Assembly: GCF_000315425.1 (NCBI RefSeq)
Contig: NZ_JH992923.1
Location: 781,779-845,778, forward strand
Source: Massilia timonae CCUG 45783
Lineage (GTDB): Bacteria > Pseudomonadota > Gammaproteobacteria > Burkholderiales > Burkholderiaceae_D
Length of the DNA: 64,000 nucleotides
Reading direction: 5' to 3'
The position numbers and the translations under genes were made by a program. Positions 51,151 through 60,706 of this stretch are shown piece by piece. A model generated the notes under the pieces. The model made no database searches. It saw only the letters and a program-made list of their open reading frames with translations, and was not told where the DNA came from. Each line of letters opens with the position of its first letter. Positions within the stretch are counted from its first letter, which is position 1.

Positions 51151-51525
51151 GTGCGGTACCGGAACTTGTCGTTGTACTGGCTGGCGATCGGCGTCCTGGG
51201 GATGCTGGCGTTTCGCGTGCCCCTGGTCGGCTTTGCGCTCGGCATCGGCGCGCTGCTGTACTTCGTGTATGCGATTCCCTACTGGCTGCTGTTCGTGGTG
51301 TTCTTCCACCAGCGTCCATACAGCCGCGTGGTGTTCGGCATGGCGCGCCGCACTTTCGCGATCCGGCTCGCGCTGGGGGCAGCGGTGGTGTGCGTCGGCA
51401 GCCTGCTGCTGGGGTGGAAAGTGCTGGCCTGCCTTGGCGCGGCCGTGCTGTATTACTGCGGCGAGATCGAACTCAAGGAGCGGATGATCGCCGCCGCGCA
51501 AGGTGACGTCGACCGCCCTCAGTGA
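51151..51525 (+). CDS. Small membrane protein of unknown function
   Basis: The protein has 124 residues from GTG 51151 (GGGAG five bases upstream; a GTG at 51145 overlaps that site). Three or four hydrophobic helices are visible: SLYWLAIGVLGMLAFRVPLV, LYFVYAIPYWLLFVVFF and ALGAAVVCVGSLLLG. A short charged tail follows (EIELKERMIAAAQGD). I do not recognise a family. Its stop overlaps the convergent S41 peptidase gene by 7 bases. Confidence 0.7.
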   Translation: MRYRNLSLYWLAIGVLGMLAFRVPLVGFALGIGALLYFVYAIPYWLLFVVFFHQRPYSRVVFGMARRTFAIRLALGAAVVCVGSLLLGWKVLACLGAAVLYYCGEIELKERMIAAAQGDVDRPQ

Positions 51526-52583
51526 CGGCAGAGCGGCGAGGACTGGGCCGCCCATGTCGCAGCATGCAGCAGCGTCTCCCTCGCCGATTCTCCCGGCCTC
51601 GTCGGAACCTCGGGCGCGATGCCGCCGCGGATGACAGGCGCGTCGCCGACCGCGTAGCGCGACGTCGTCAGCGCCAGCATGGAGCCGTCCGCCATCCGGT
51701 GCGCGACATTGGCGGTCGTCGCCCCGAACGAGGTCTGGCCGAAGGTGCGCGTGCGCGGGCCCTCTCCCATCAGGGCGACCAGCAGCATTTCCCCGGCGCT
51801 GCTGGTGCGCTGGTCGACGAAGACGGCCAGCGGCGCGCCGGCGAAGCGCTGCAGCGGATTGTCCGCGCGCCCCCCGTATAGGGTTTCCATCTCGCGCAGT
51901 TGCAGCGGCTTGACGAAGGCCGTGCGCGCGCCGTCGCGTGCGACCAAGGCCGCCGCATTGGCCGGGCCGAACAGCGGATGCATGGCGATGAAAGGCGGCC
52001 AGGCGTTCCCGCCGAGCTGGGCGCTCAGGTCGATCACGAGGGCGCAGGCCTTGTCCGTCCCCGGCGTCGTCGCATAGTCCGCGTGGAAGCGCTGCAGGAA
52101 GAGCGGCGCTTCGGTCTGCAGGTCGCCCATGCTCTGGGGCGGCGTCCAGTGCAGCACCTGGCCGTGCGCGGTCAGGACCAGCGCGAAGGACGACGCCGTC
52201 CCTTGCGCGCGTGCGTTCGCCAGGCCTTGCTGGACCCGGCGCCCGCTCGACGGCGCCCGGATGGACGAGTGGCCATCGGCGTCGAGGGTGGCAAGCAGCG
52301 CGTTCACCTGCTGCCACAGCGACTGGCGATCGACCTGCGCTCCCGCATCGTCGAGCGCCGCCAGCAGCCGCGCCTTGGCGCTCGCGTATTCGTCCCGCTT
52401 GCGCGGGTACAGGCCTTCGGACTCGACCAGCTGGATGGTCTGCTGCACGACGGCGCGCGCGGTTTGCGCCGGGATCGGATCCCGCATGGCAGGCGCCTGC
52501 GCCAGTGCGTTCGGCAAGATCAGCAACGCCCCCGACGCCATTGCGATGGCGCTGCTCCACTTTCCATGCCTGCCTGCCGTCAT
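51519..52583 (-). CDS. S41-family (tail-specific-like) peptidase
   Basis: This 354-residue protein has a signal peptide (cleavage near LAQA) and the S41 core: LLATLDADGHSSIRAPS, ALVIDLSAQLGGNAWPPFIA, the nucleophile region FVDQRTSSAGEMLLVAL, then FGQTSFGATTANVAHRMADG and GIAPEVPTRPGES. It is shorter than CtpA-type proteases and has no PDZ domain, so it belongs to the small periplasmic S41 group. The substrate is unknown. Confidence 0.85.
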   Translation of the reverse strand: MTAGRHGKWSSAIAMASGALLILPNALAQAPAMRDPIPAQTARAVVQQTIQLVESEGLYPRKRDEYASAKARLLAALDDAGAQVDRQSLWQQVNALLATLDADGHSSIRAPSSGRRVQQGLANARAQGTASSFALVLTAHGQVLHWTPPQSMGDLQTEAPLFLQRFHADYATTPGTDKACALVIDLSAQLGGNAWPPFIAMHPLFGPANAAALVARDGARTAFVKPLQLREMETLYGGRADNPLQRFAGAPLAVFVDQRTSSAGEMLLVALMGEGPRTRTFGQTSFGATTANVAHRMADGSMLALTTSRYAVGDAPVIRGGIAPEVPTRPGESARETLLHAATWAAQSSPLCRH

Positions 52584-52697
52584 GCCCGCTCCTTTCGTCT
52601 GGTCCAGTCGTGATCGTAGCCGCGAGCTGTCATGCAGTGAGAGTAAATTGCGACCGGATGTAAGACGCCGTACGTACGCCGCGCGACAACACCGGCG

Positions 52698-52726
52698 TTG
52701 TCGATCTGTTTACTTCCATGTTAGAT
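52698..52726 (+). promoter_or_regulatory. Candidate promoter of the DUF885 gene
   Basis: TTGTCG (52698-52703) and TTAGAT (52721-52726) are separated by 17 bases; the start codon is 58 bases further. An inverted repeat GACAAC (52685-52690) / GTTGTC (52697-52702) overlaps the -35 box and could be an operator. Confidence 0.45.
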
Positions 52727-52783
52727 TCCTTGGCGGCAATTGCTACCCGCCGCAGATAATCAACCACAAGGAAGACACCCGAG

Positions 52784-54613
52784 ATGCCATCGACCCGCCA
52801 GCGCAGCCTGCGCGCCACCATCGCCGCCCTGTTCATCCCCGCCATGCTCGCCGGCGTGTCGCTGCCAGCGGTGGCTGCGCCGGCCGCCACCCAGGCCGCC
52901 GCCGTCGCCCCCTACAAGGCCTTCGACGCCTGGAGCGACAAGTTTGCCGAGGACTGGGTGCGCCTGAGCCCGCAACTGGCGACCTCGACCCAGTACTTCA
53001 GCGGCGCCGAGCAGGCCAGGCTGGACCGCGAACTGACCCCCTTGAGCGCGGCGCACCGCCAGAAGTCCGTCGCGATGGCGCGCGAAGGCGTCAAGCGCCT
53101 GGACGGCTTCAAGTCGCAGCCCCTGAACGAGACCCAGAAGATCTCGGCGGCGGTGATGCGCTGGTCGCTGCAGAACGTGATCGCCAACGAGCCGTTCGAA
53201 GACCACGCCTTCGTGTTCTCGCAGTTCAGCGGTCCGCAGATCGGCCTGGTCAACTTCATGACCAACACCCACCCGATGCGCAACGCGGCCGACGTCGACA
53301 GCTACCTGGCGCGCCTGGACCAGGTGGCGGTCCGTCTCGACGAGGCGCTGGCGCGCGCCAAGGGCGCGGCAAGCAAGCAGATGATTCCTCCGCGCTTCAT
53401 CCTGGAGCGCGCCCAGTTCCAGGTCGACCACTTCCTCAAGCCGGCCGCCTCTGACAACGTGCTGGTGACCACGCTGGCCCAGCGCACCGCCGAGATGAAG
53501 GACCTGTCGCCGGAGGCGCGCAGCGCCGCCATCGCGCGCGCGACCGGCATCGTCGAGCAGAAGATCCGTCCTTCCTACACCCGCGTGCAGGCCTTCATGG
53601 CCGAGATCCACCCGAAGACCGGCATTGTTGCCGGCATCTCGCGCCTGCCGAACGGCGCCGCCGCCTACAAGCGCGCGATCGAGAACTTCACCAGCACCCA
53701 GCTCACGGCCGACGAGATCCACACGATCGGCCTGCGCGAAGTGGCGCGCATCGAAGCCGAGATGGACAAGCACCTGCGCTCGCTCGGCCTGGCCGACGGC
53801 AATATCGAAACCCGCATGAAGCAGCTCGATGCGCGCTTCCAGCCGAAGGGCGAGGGCGATCCGCGTCCGGCGATCATCGCCAGCTACAACGAGATGGTGC
53901 GCGACGCCGAGCGCAGGAGCGCCTCGCTGTTCAACCTCAAGCCGCGCGCGCCGGTCGACGTGCGCCGCGTGCCGCCCCTGACCGAGCCGTCGGCCGCCGC
54001 CCACTACACCCTGCCGGCGCCGGACGGCAGCCGTCCGGGTATCTTCTGGGTGCCGCTGCGCGGCCCGACCTTCGACATGATCCGCATGCGCAGCCTGGCC
54101 TACCATGAGGCGGTGCCGGGCCACCACTTCCAGCTCGCCATCCAGCAAGAGATGAGCGACCTGCCGAAGTTCCGCAGCCAGCGCATCTTCAGCGGCGGCA
54201 GCGCCCACTCGGAAGGCTGGGCGCTGTATACCGAGCGCCTGGCGGTGGAGCAGGGCTGGTACAAGGACGACGTCCCGGGCCTTCTGGGCGCGCTGGGTTC
54301 GGAGCTGTTCCGCGCCCGCCGCCTGGTGGCCGACACCGGCCTGCACACCAAGGGCTGGACCCGCCAGCAGGCGATCGACTACGGCATGGGCGCCCAGGAA
54401 ACCGAGCGCTACGTCGTGTGGCCGGGCCAGGCCAATGCCTACATGATCGGCATGCTGCGCATCCTGGAATTGCGCGAGAAGGCGCAGAAGGAACTGGGCG
54501 ACAAGTACTCGCTGCCGGCCTTCCACGACCTGGTGCTGGGCGCCGGCTCGGTGCCGCTCGACGTGCTGGGCGAGCTGGTCGACAACTGGATCGCGCAGCA
54601 GAAGAAGGCTTGA
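52784..54613 (+). CDS. DUF885-family predicted secreted metallopeptidase
   Basis: The 609-residue protein has a signal peptide (cleavage near AVAAPA). It shows the zinc-peptidase-like motif YHEAVPGHHFQ near 442 (HExxPGHH), then HSEGWALYTERLAVE, and YVVWPGQANAYMIGMLRI towards the end. These are the DUF885 marks. Family members are thought to be periplasmic or outer-membrane-associated peptidases, but activity is poorly described. GGAAG precedes the ATG. It is transcribed alone and ends in a strong terminator. Confidence 0.88.
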   Translation: MPSTRQRSLRATIAALFIPAMLAGVSLPAVAAPAATQAAAVAPYKAFDAWSDKFAEDWVRLSPQLATSTQYFSGAEQARLDRELTPLSAAHRQKSVAMAREGVKRLDGFKSQPLNETQKISAAVMRWSLQNVIANEPFEDHAFVFSQFSGPQIGLVNFMTNTHPMRNAADVDSYLARLDQVAVRLDEALARAKGAASKQMIPPRFILERAQFQVDHFLKPAASDNVLVTTLAQRTAEMKDLSPEARSAAIARATGIVEQKIRPSYTRVQAFMAEIHPKTGIVAGISRLPNGAAAYKRAIENFTSTQLTADEIHTIGLREVARIEAEMDKHLRSLGLADGNIETRMKQLDARFQPKGEGDPRPAIIASYNEMVRDAERRSASLFNLKPRAPVDVRRVPPLTEPSAAAHYTLPAPDGSRPGIFWVPLRGPTFDMIRMRSLAYHEAVPGHHFQLAIQQEMSDLPKFRSQRIFSGGSAHSEGWALYTERLAVEQGWYKDDVPGLLGALGSELFRARRLVADTGLHTKGWTRQQAIDYGMGAQETERYVVWPGQANAYMIGMLRILELREKAQKELGDKYSLPAFHDLVLGAGSVPLDVLGELVDNWIAQQKKA

Positions 54614-54621
54614 CGCCGGCC

Positions 54622-54685
54622 GGCATGCGGCGAGCGCCGCATGCCCAACGGTTGGACAACGTCCCCGCCATGAGCGGGGACGTTT
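54622..54685 (+). terminator. Double hairpin terminator after the DUF885 gene
   Basis: Hairpin 1: arms GGCATGCGGC (54622-54631) and GCCGCATGCC (54636-54645). Hairpin 2: arms AACGTCCCCGC (54658-54668) and GCGGGGACGTT (54674-54684), followed by TTGCTTTCT. The second has the shape of a rho-independent terminator, though its T-run is broken. Confidence 0.7.
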
Positions 54686-54746
54686 GCTTTCTGCTACTGG
54701 CAAACGGCCCAGGCGAACCCGGTCAAGTGTGTGGTGCGAACACAAA

Positions 54747-54790
54747 TGATAATGATTATCGTTTACATGTATTGACGTTCTCGGTAGAAT
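54747..54790 (+). promoter_or_regulatory. Fur box and promoter of the TonB receptor gene
   Basis: TGATAATGATTATC (54747-54760) contains GATAATGATTATC, a perfect 6-1-6 Fur-type palindrome. Immediately downstream TTTACA (54762-54767), a 17-base spacer and TAGAAT (54785-54790) make a good sigma-70 promoter. Iron-bound Fur at this place would block the -35 region. Confidence 0.85.
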
Positions 54791-54847
54791 CATTGTTTTA
54801 GTTGCACTGTTTCATCAAATATCACTTCTGAGAGAGACCGCCTCGCC

Positions 54848-57139
54848 ATGAAAGCAATAAAAAGCCGCAAGCACCCCATCACCCGCAGCCAGCTCGCGGG
54901 CACCGCACTGGCCGCGGCGCTGCTGCCGCTCGGCGCGCACGCCGCCGCCGACGCCACCGCCGCCACCGCTGCCACCGCCACTGCAGCGCCTGCCACCGTC
55001 GCTCCGCAATCGACCGTCGAAGTCGTCGGCAACTACGAGAACCCCTTCCGCGCCGAGAACGCCTCGTCGCCCAAGTACACCGAGCGCCTGGTCGACACCG
55101 CCCAGACCGTGCAGGTGATCAAGAAGGAGCTGTTCGAGCAGCAGGGCGCCCTGACCCTGACCGAGGCGCTGCGCAACACCCCCGGCGTCGGCGCCTTCTT
55201 CCTGGGCGAGAACGGCAACACGAATACCGGCGACGCGATCTTCATGCGCGGCTTCGATACGTCCGGCAGCATCTACGTCGACGGCGTGCGCGACGTCGGC
55301 TCGATCTCGCGCGACGTGTTCAACCTGGAGCAGATCGACGTGCTGAAAGGCCCGGCCGGCACCGACAACGGCCGCAGTGCGCCGACCGGCTCGGTCAACC
55401 TGGTGACCAAGAAGGCGAATCTCACCGACCTGGTGACCACCGCGATCACTGGCGGCAGCGGCGAGCAGAAACGCATCACGCTGGATGCCAACAAGGTGCT
55501 GGACGAACAGCGCGGCATCGCCGTGCGCCTGAACGTGCTGGCCCAGGATTCGGGCAGCGCCGCGCGCGACGTGGTCGAGAACAAGCGCTGGGCGGTGGCG
55601 CCGAGCATCGGCTTCGGCCTGAACGGCCCCACCCGGGTGCACCTGGACTACCTGCACGTCGACCAGAACAACATCCCCGACGGCGGCGTGTACGTGATCG
55701 GCCTGCCGGGCTACACCAGCCCGGACCGCGCCAAACCCTGGGTCGCCGACGCCCCGAAGGTCGACCCCAAGAACTTCTACGGCTCGGTCGATGATTACGA
55801 CGACGTGAAGGCCGACATGGCCACCGTGCGCATCGAGCACGACTTCTCGCCGACCATGAAGCTGCAGAACACGAGCCGCTACGGCAAGACCAGCCAGGAC
55901 TACCTGCTCACCGCCTTCCTCACCAGCGCCGCCAACCTCGCCACGCCGGTCGAGGCCGACCCGAGTACCTGGACCCTGGCGCGCAGCATCCGCACCGGCA
56001 AGGACCAGGAAAACAAGATCCTCACCAACGTCACGACGCTGACCAGCCAGTTCGACACCGGCGCCGTGTCGCACACCCTGGTGACGGGCCTCGAAATCAC
56101 CAGCGAACGCCAGACCACCTGGGGCTTGACGGGCCTGGGCACGCTGCCGCCCGCGAACATCTACCATCCCGACCCGAACCAGGCGCCGACCACGCCGGTC
56201 GACGTGCGCCGCACCGGCGCCTACAACGAGGGCGAGGTCGACACCCAGAGCGTGTACGTGTTCGACACCGTCAAGGTCGGCGAACGCTGGATCTTCAATG
56301 GCGGCGTGCGCCTCGACCACTTCCGCGGAGATTATTCGGTGGTGGCATTGACCAATAACGTGCTGACTTCGACCCGCTTCAAGGTCGGCGATAACCTGGT
56401 CAACGGCAAGCTGTCGGCGCTGTACAAGCCGACCGCCAACAGTAGCGTATATGCGATGGTGGCCAGTTCCAAGCAGCCGCCGGGCGGCAGCTTCACCGTG
56501 TCGGGCAACGCCAACAGCGCCCAGAATCCGATCTACGATCCGCAAAAGACGGTCACCACCGAAGTAGGCGGCAAGCTCGACCTGCTGAAATCCAAGCTGT
56601 CGCTGTCGGCCGCGCTGTTTCGCACCGAGGTCGAGAACGAGGTCGAGCAGGATCCGGTCGACCAGCAGTGGTACCAGACCGGCGAGAAGCGGGTGCAGGG
56701 TGTGGAGCTGGGCGCGACCGGCGAACTGGCGCCGCACTGGCTGCTCAGCGCCGGCTACCTGTACATGGACACCAGCGTGGAGCGCGGCCGCAACGTCACC
56801 GCCGCCGGCGAGAACAGCCTGACCTATCAACCAAAGCGATCGTTCACCGCCTGGACCTCGTATGACCTGCCGTGGGGCCTGCGCATCGGCGGCGGCGCGC
56901 GTTTTTCCGACAAGCTGGCGCGCGGCACCGACGGCGCGATCGGCACCCCGCTGTACACCGAATCGTACTGGGTGTTCGACGCCATGGTCGGCTACAAGGT
57001 CAGCAAGCACGTCGACCTGCGCCTGAACGTGTACAACATCGGCGACGAAAAGTATGTCGCGGCCATCAACAAGAGCGGTTACCGCTATACGCCGGGGACT
57101 CCGCGCTCGGCCAGCCTGACGGCGAACGTGCGCTTCTGA
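54848..57139 (+). CDS. TonB-dependent siderophore receptor
   Basis: The 763-residue outer-membrane protein has a signal peptide ending near AHAAAD, a long Ala/Thr-rich linker, a plug domain (VDTAQTVQVIKKELFEQQ, TEALRNTPGVGAFF, IFMRGFDTSGSIYVDGVRD, IDVLKGPAGTDNGRSAPTGS) and a 22-strand barrel ending SASLTANVRF. It resembles Fiu/catecholate-type receptors (inference from the plug). The Fur box upstream confirms iron control. No exporter, synthase or TonB genes are adjacent, so it may import a siderophore made by other bacteria. Confidence 0.92.
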   Translation: MKAIKSRKHPITRSQLAGTALAAALLPLGAHAAADATAATAATATAAPATVAPQSTVEVVGNYENPFRAENASSPKYTERLVDTAQTVQVIKKELFEQQGALTLTEALRNTPGVGAFFLGENGNTNTGDAIFMRGFDTSGSIYVDGVRDVGSISRDVFNLEQIDVLKGPAGTDNGRSAPTGSVNLVTKKANLTDLVTTAITGGSGEQKRITLDANKVLDEQRGIAVRLNVLAQDSGSAARDVVENKRWAVAPSIGFGLNGPTRVHLDYLHVDQNNIPDGGVYVIGLPGYTSPDRAKPWVADAPKVDPKNFYGSVDDYDDVKADMATVRIEHDFSPTMKLQNTSRYGKTSQDYLLTAFLTSAANLATPVEADPSTWTLARSIRTGKDQENKILTNVTTLTSQFDTGAVSHTLVTGLEITSERQTTWGLTGLGTLPPANIYHPDPNQAPTTPVDVRRTGAYNEGEVDTQSVYVFDTVKVGERWIFNGGVRLDHFRGDYSVVALTNNVLTSTRFKVGDNLVNGKLSALYKPTANSSVYAMVASSKQPPGGSFTVSGNANSAQNPIYDPQKTVTTEVGGKLDLLKSKLSLSAALFRTEVENEVEQDPVDQQWYQTGEKRVQGVELGATGELAPHWLLSAGYLYMDTSVERGRNVTAAGENSLTYQPKRSFTAWTSYDLPWGLRIGGGARFSDKLARGTDGAIGTPLYTESYWVFDAMVGYKVSKHVDLRLNVYNIGDEKYVAAINKSGYRYTPGTPRSASLTANVRF

Positions 57140-57238
57140 TCGGCTAGCGGACCATGGGGCGGGCCAGCGGTGCGGGTCAGCCGTGCGTCAGCGCCGGCCC
57201 GCTTCTGCTATGTTGAGCCCACCTTCATGGGGGACGAC

Positions 57239-57565
57239 ATGGAACGATTCCTGATCATCTATCGCGGCGCATCGGAGCCGGGCGAGCGCCAGGAAGATCG
57301 CTGGCGCGCCTGGTTCGGCGCCCTGGGCCCGGCCTTGCTCGATCCGGGCAGCCTGACGCAGGACAGCGTCGAGATCCCGAGCCGCCTGATCGGCCCCAAG
57401 CTGTCCAGCAGCTCGCTGTCGGGCTACTCGGTGATCGAGGCGGCGGATTTCAATGCCGTCGTGCGCATGGTCCAGGATTGCCCGGTCTTCGACGAGCGCG
57501 GCTCGGTCGAGATCGCGCGCCTGGGGGCGGGGTTCGGCGCGGGGTTGGGCGCAAGCGCAAGCTGA
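57239..57565 (+). CDS. Conserved small hypothetical protein (YCII-like)
   Basis: This 108-residue protein starts at ATG 57239 with GGGGG upstream; an alternative ATG at 57227 adds four residues. It begins MERFLIIYRGASEPGERQED and includes GYSVIEAADFNAVVRMVQDC, the layout of small YCII-related ferredoxin-like proteins. Its function is unknown. It ends in a Gly/Ala-rich tail. Confidence 0.7.
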   Translation: MERFLIIYRGASEPGERQEDRWRAWFGALGPALLDPGSLTQDSVEIPSRLIGPKLSSSSLSGYSVIEAADFNAVVRMVQDCPVFDERGSVEIARLGAGFGAGLGASAS

Positions 57566-57598
57566 AGAAGGGCGGCGCCTGCGTTATACTCGGCGCCC

Positions 57599-58432
57599 AT
57601 GCGCATCCAGCTTTTCTCCGACCTGCACCTCGAACGCTATCCCGGCTTCCAGCCGCTCATCCTGCCGGACGCCGACGTCGTGGTGCTGGCCGGCGACATC
57701 GGTTCCTACCAGGCCGGCTCGCGCCTGGAAACCCAGGATTTCGGACTTGAGCGCTTCTCTCCCGCATTGCCGGCGCTGGCAGGCAAGCGGGTGCTGTTCA
57801 TTCCCGGCAACCACGAATTCGATTCGCTCGACCACGACGCCACCCATGCGCGGCTGCGCGCCACCTGTGAGCGGCTCGGCATCGTCTGGCTCGATCGCGA
57901 GATCGTCGTCATCGATCACGTGCGCTTCATCGGCACCACCTTGTGGAGCGACTTCGACGCCCTGGCGCTGCGCGACGCCGACCTCACCAGGCAGATGCAG
58001 CAGCGTAACAAGGCGTTCCGCGCGGCGAACTACTACCTGAGCAAGAACACGACCCTGAAGAATGGCGAGCAGGTGCTGGCCGAAGGCATCCGCGCCATGT
58101 CGCTCGACTGCCAGGCCTGGCTGCGCGCGGCGCTGGCCACGCCGTTCGAGGGCAAGACGGCGGTGGTCACCCATTTCGCCCCGAGCCTGATGAGCGCCGA
58201 CCCGCGCTATGGCCTCACGCCCGGCACGGCGGGCTTCTGCAACACGCTCGACGACCTGTTCAAGCACGCGCAGCTGTGGATGCACGGCCACCTGCACTGC
58301 CTGAACGACTACGTGGTCGAAGGCCGCGACGGCGCGCATTCATGGTCGTGCCGGGTGGTGGCCAATCCGCTCGGCTACCTGAGCAAGGGCGAGCAGGAGG
58401 CTTTTCGCCCCGAGCTGCTGATCGAGATCTGA
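57599..58432 (+). CDS. Calcineurin-type metallophosphoesterase
   Basis: The 277-residue cytosolic protein has all metal motifs: D-x-H in LFSDLHLE, GDxG in VVVLAGDIGSY, GNHE in IPGNHEFDS, His in VVTHFAPS and GHxH in WMHGHLH. The substrate of this branch is unknown. A TATACT (57585-57590) ends only 8 bases before the ATG, so the mRNA may have almost no leader. Its TGA abuts the PBP gene stop on the other strand. Confidence 0.9.
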   Translation: MRIQLFSDLHLERYPGFQPLILPDADVVVLAGDIGSYQAGSRLETQDFGLERFSPALPALAGKRVLFIPGNHEFDSLDHDATHARLRATCERLGIVWLDREIVVIDHVRFIGTTLWSDFDALALRDADLTRQMQQRNKAFRAANYYLSKNTTLKNGEQVLAEGIRAMSLDCQAWLRAALATPFEGKTAVVTHFAPSLMSADPRYGLTPGTAGFCNTLDDLFKHAQLWMHGHLHCLNDYVVEGRDGAHSWSCRVVANPLGYLSKGEQEAFRPELLIEI

Positions 58433-60706
58433 TCAGCGCGGCGGCTCTTCGGCGCTGGAAGAGAGCGTGCCGATCAGCGTCTCGAAGCCGTCGGCACCCT
58501 CCGGCACGTGTTCCTGTTCCGCATATTCGGCATATACCCAGTCGCCGCCGGCGCGCGCCACGCCTTCCGGCGGCAGCGGTTCGTGCTGCGGCGTCCTGGC
58601 CAGCGCGACGCGCATGAAGTCGACCCACATCGGCAGCGCCAGGGTCGAGCCGAACTCGCGGCCGCCGAGCGAGCGCGGTTCGTCGTAACCCATCCAGGCC
58701 ACCGCCGCCACCTGGCCGCCGTAGCCGGCGAACCAGCCGTCGACCGCATTGCTGGTGGTGCCGGTCTTGCCGGCCAGGTCGGCCCTTTGCAGCTGACGCG
58801 AGGCCGCCGCCGCGGTGCCGACGCGGGTGACGTCGCGCAGCATGCTGTCGACGATGAAGGCGTTGCGCTCGTCCAGCACCCGGGCGCTTTCCTGGCGCGG
58901 CGGCGGCGCCGCATGCGCGAACACGACCTTGCCGTCGCCATCCTGGATGCGCGCGATCAGCCACGGTTCCACGCGGTAGCCGCCGTTGGCCAGCACCGCG
59001 TAGGCGCCGGCCATCTGCAGCGGCGTGACGGCGCCCGTGCCCAGGCCGAGCGTCAGGTTGCGCGGCTGGCGCGCGGCGTCGAAGCCGAAGCGCGCCAGGT
59101 GTGCGCGGGCGTAGTCGACGTCCAGCGCGCGCAGCATGCGCACGGTGGGCACGTTGCGCGAGCGCGACAGCGCATGGCGCACCGTGACCGGGCCCTCGAA
59201 CACATTGTCGTCGTTGCGCGGCGACCAGTTGGCATAGGCCTTCTCGGCGCTGAAGTCGAGCGGCTCGTCGAGGATCTGCGTGCCGGGGAAGAAGCCGCGT
59301 TCCAGGCCGGCGGAATAGACGAAGGGCTTGATGCTCGATCCCGGCTGGCGCCAGGCCTGGGTCACGTGGTTGAACTTGTGGATTGAGTGATCGAAGCCGC
59401 CGACCAGCGCGCGGTAGGCGCCGGTTTCGGTGTCGAGCGCGACGAAGGCGGCGGCAACCTCGGGCAGCTGGGCGATCGATGGAGAGCCGTCGGTGGCCCT
59501 GGCCAGCCGGATGACGGCGCCGGGCGCCAGTTTCATCGCGGCCTTGGCCTTGCTCGACAGGGCGCCGGCGGCGAAGGCCAGGCCCGGGCCGGTGACCTCG
59601 ACAGCGTCGCCGTTGGCGAGCAGGGCGCGCACCCGCCTGGGCGACGCGGCGACGACCACCGCCGGCGCCAAGCCGGCAACAAACGGACGTTTCTGCAGGG
59701 CGGCGGCGATCGCGTCCTTTCTTTCTTCGGCGCCGGCCGGCAGCGCGATACGCGCCTCCGGGCCGCGGTAGCCGTGGCGGCGGTCGTAGGCGAGCACGTT
59801 GCGGCGCACCGATTCGTGGGCCGCATCCTGTTCGGCGGCCACGATGGTGGTGGTGACCGTGATGCCGCGTTCGTAGGCCGCCTGGCCGAAGCGGGCATGG
59901 ACCGCCTGGCGCGCGATCTCGGCGACCCAGGCGGCGCGCGGATTCAGGGTGGCGCCATCGCTGCGCACCTGCAGGCGTTCGGCCAGGGCGCGCCGGTACT
60001 GGGGCTCGGTGATCAGCGCCAGTTCGCGCATGCGCTTGAGGACGACCTGCTGGCGCTTGCGGGCCGCCTGCGGATTCGACACCGGATTGCTGCTGGACGG
60101 GTTCTGCGGCAGGCCGGCCAGCATCGCGATCTCGGCCAGGGTCAGGTCCGGCAGCGGTTTGCCGAAGTACGTGCGCGCCGCGCTGGCGAAGCCGTAGGCG
60201 CGCTGGCCGAGATAGATCTGGTTCAGGTAGACCTCGAGGATCTGGTCCTTGGAGAGCGCCTTCTCGATTTTATAAGCCAGGGCAACCTCGGTCAGCTTGC
60301 GCGGCAGCGTCTTGTCGCGCGACAGGAAGAAGTTGCGCGCGACCTGCATCGTGATGGTGGACGCGCCCTGGCTGCCGAAGTCGGCGAGATTGGCCTTGGC
60401 CGCGCCGAGCGCGCGGATCCAGTCGACGCCGCCGTGCTCGTAGAAGCGGGTGTCCTCGATCGCCAGCACGGCCGATTTGAGCAGCGCCGGCATCTTGGCC
60501 ACCGAGACGAACTCGCGCCGCTCGGCGCCGAATTCGCCGATCAGCACCTTGTCGGCGGTGTAGACGCGCAGCGGGATCTTCGGCCGGTAGTCGGTGACGG
60601 CCTGGATGTCGGGGACGTCCGGCAGGATCGAGGCGCCGGCCACGTGCGTGGCGGTCGCGAGCAGCAGGGCGGAAAGCAGGATGACGAGGGGGCGACGTGG
60701 TTGCAT
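58433..60706 (-). CDS. mrcA: Class A penicillin-binding protein (PBP1A-like)
   Basis: The 757-residue bifunctional cell-wall enzyme has an N-terminal membrane anchor (PLVILLSALLLATATHVAG), a glycosyltransferase domain with the catalytic Glu in LAIEDTRFYEHGGVDWIRA and the motifs GASTITMQVARN and YLNQIYLGQ, and a transpeptidase with SSIKPF (Ser457), SRN and KTGTTSNAVDGWF. Length and order match PBP1A of Burkholderiales. It polymerises and cross-links peptidoglycan. It could be a second PBP1A paralogue, since typical mrcA genes lie beside pil genes, which are absent here. Confidence 0.9.
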   Translation of the reverse strand: MQPRRPLVILLSALLLATATHVAGASILPDVPDIQAVTDYRPKIPLRVYTADKVLIGEFGAERREFVSVAKMPALLKSAVLAIEDTRFYEHGGVDWIRALGAAKANLADFGSQGASTITMQVARNFFLSRDKTLPRKLTEVALAYKIEKALSKDQILEVYLNQIYLGQRAYGFASAARTYFGKPLPDLTLAEIAMLAGLPQNPSSSNPVSNPQAARKRQQVVLKRMRELALITEPQYRRALAERLQVRSDGATLNPRAAWVAEIARQAVHARFGQAAYERGITVTTTIVAAEQDAAHESVRRNVLAYDRRHGYRGPEARIALPAGAEERKDAIAAALQKRPFVAGLAPAVVVAASPRRVRALLANGDAVEVTGPGLAFAAGALSSKAKAAMKLAPGAVIRLARATDGSPSIAQLPEVAAAFVALDTETGAYRALVGGFDHSIHKFNHVTQAWRQPGSSIKPFVYSAGLERGFFPGTQILDEPLDFSAEKAYANWSPRNDDNVFEGPVTVRHALSRSRNVPTVRMLRALDVDYARAHLARFGFDAARQPRNLTLGLGTGAVTPLQMAGAYAVLANGGYRVEPWLIARIQDGDGKVVFAHAAPPPRQESARVLDERNAFIVDSMLRDVTRVGTAAAASRQLQRADLAGKTGTTSNAVDGWFAGYGGQVAAVAWMGYDEPRSLGGREFGSTLALPMWVDFMRVALARTPQHEPLPPEGVARAGGDWVYAEYAEQEHVPEGADGFETLIGTLSSSAEEPPR

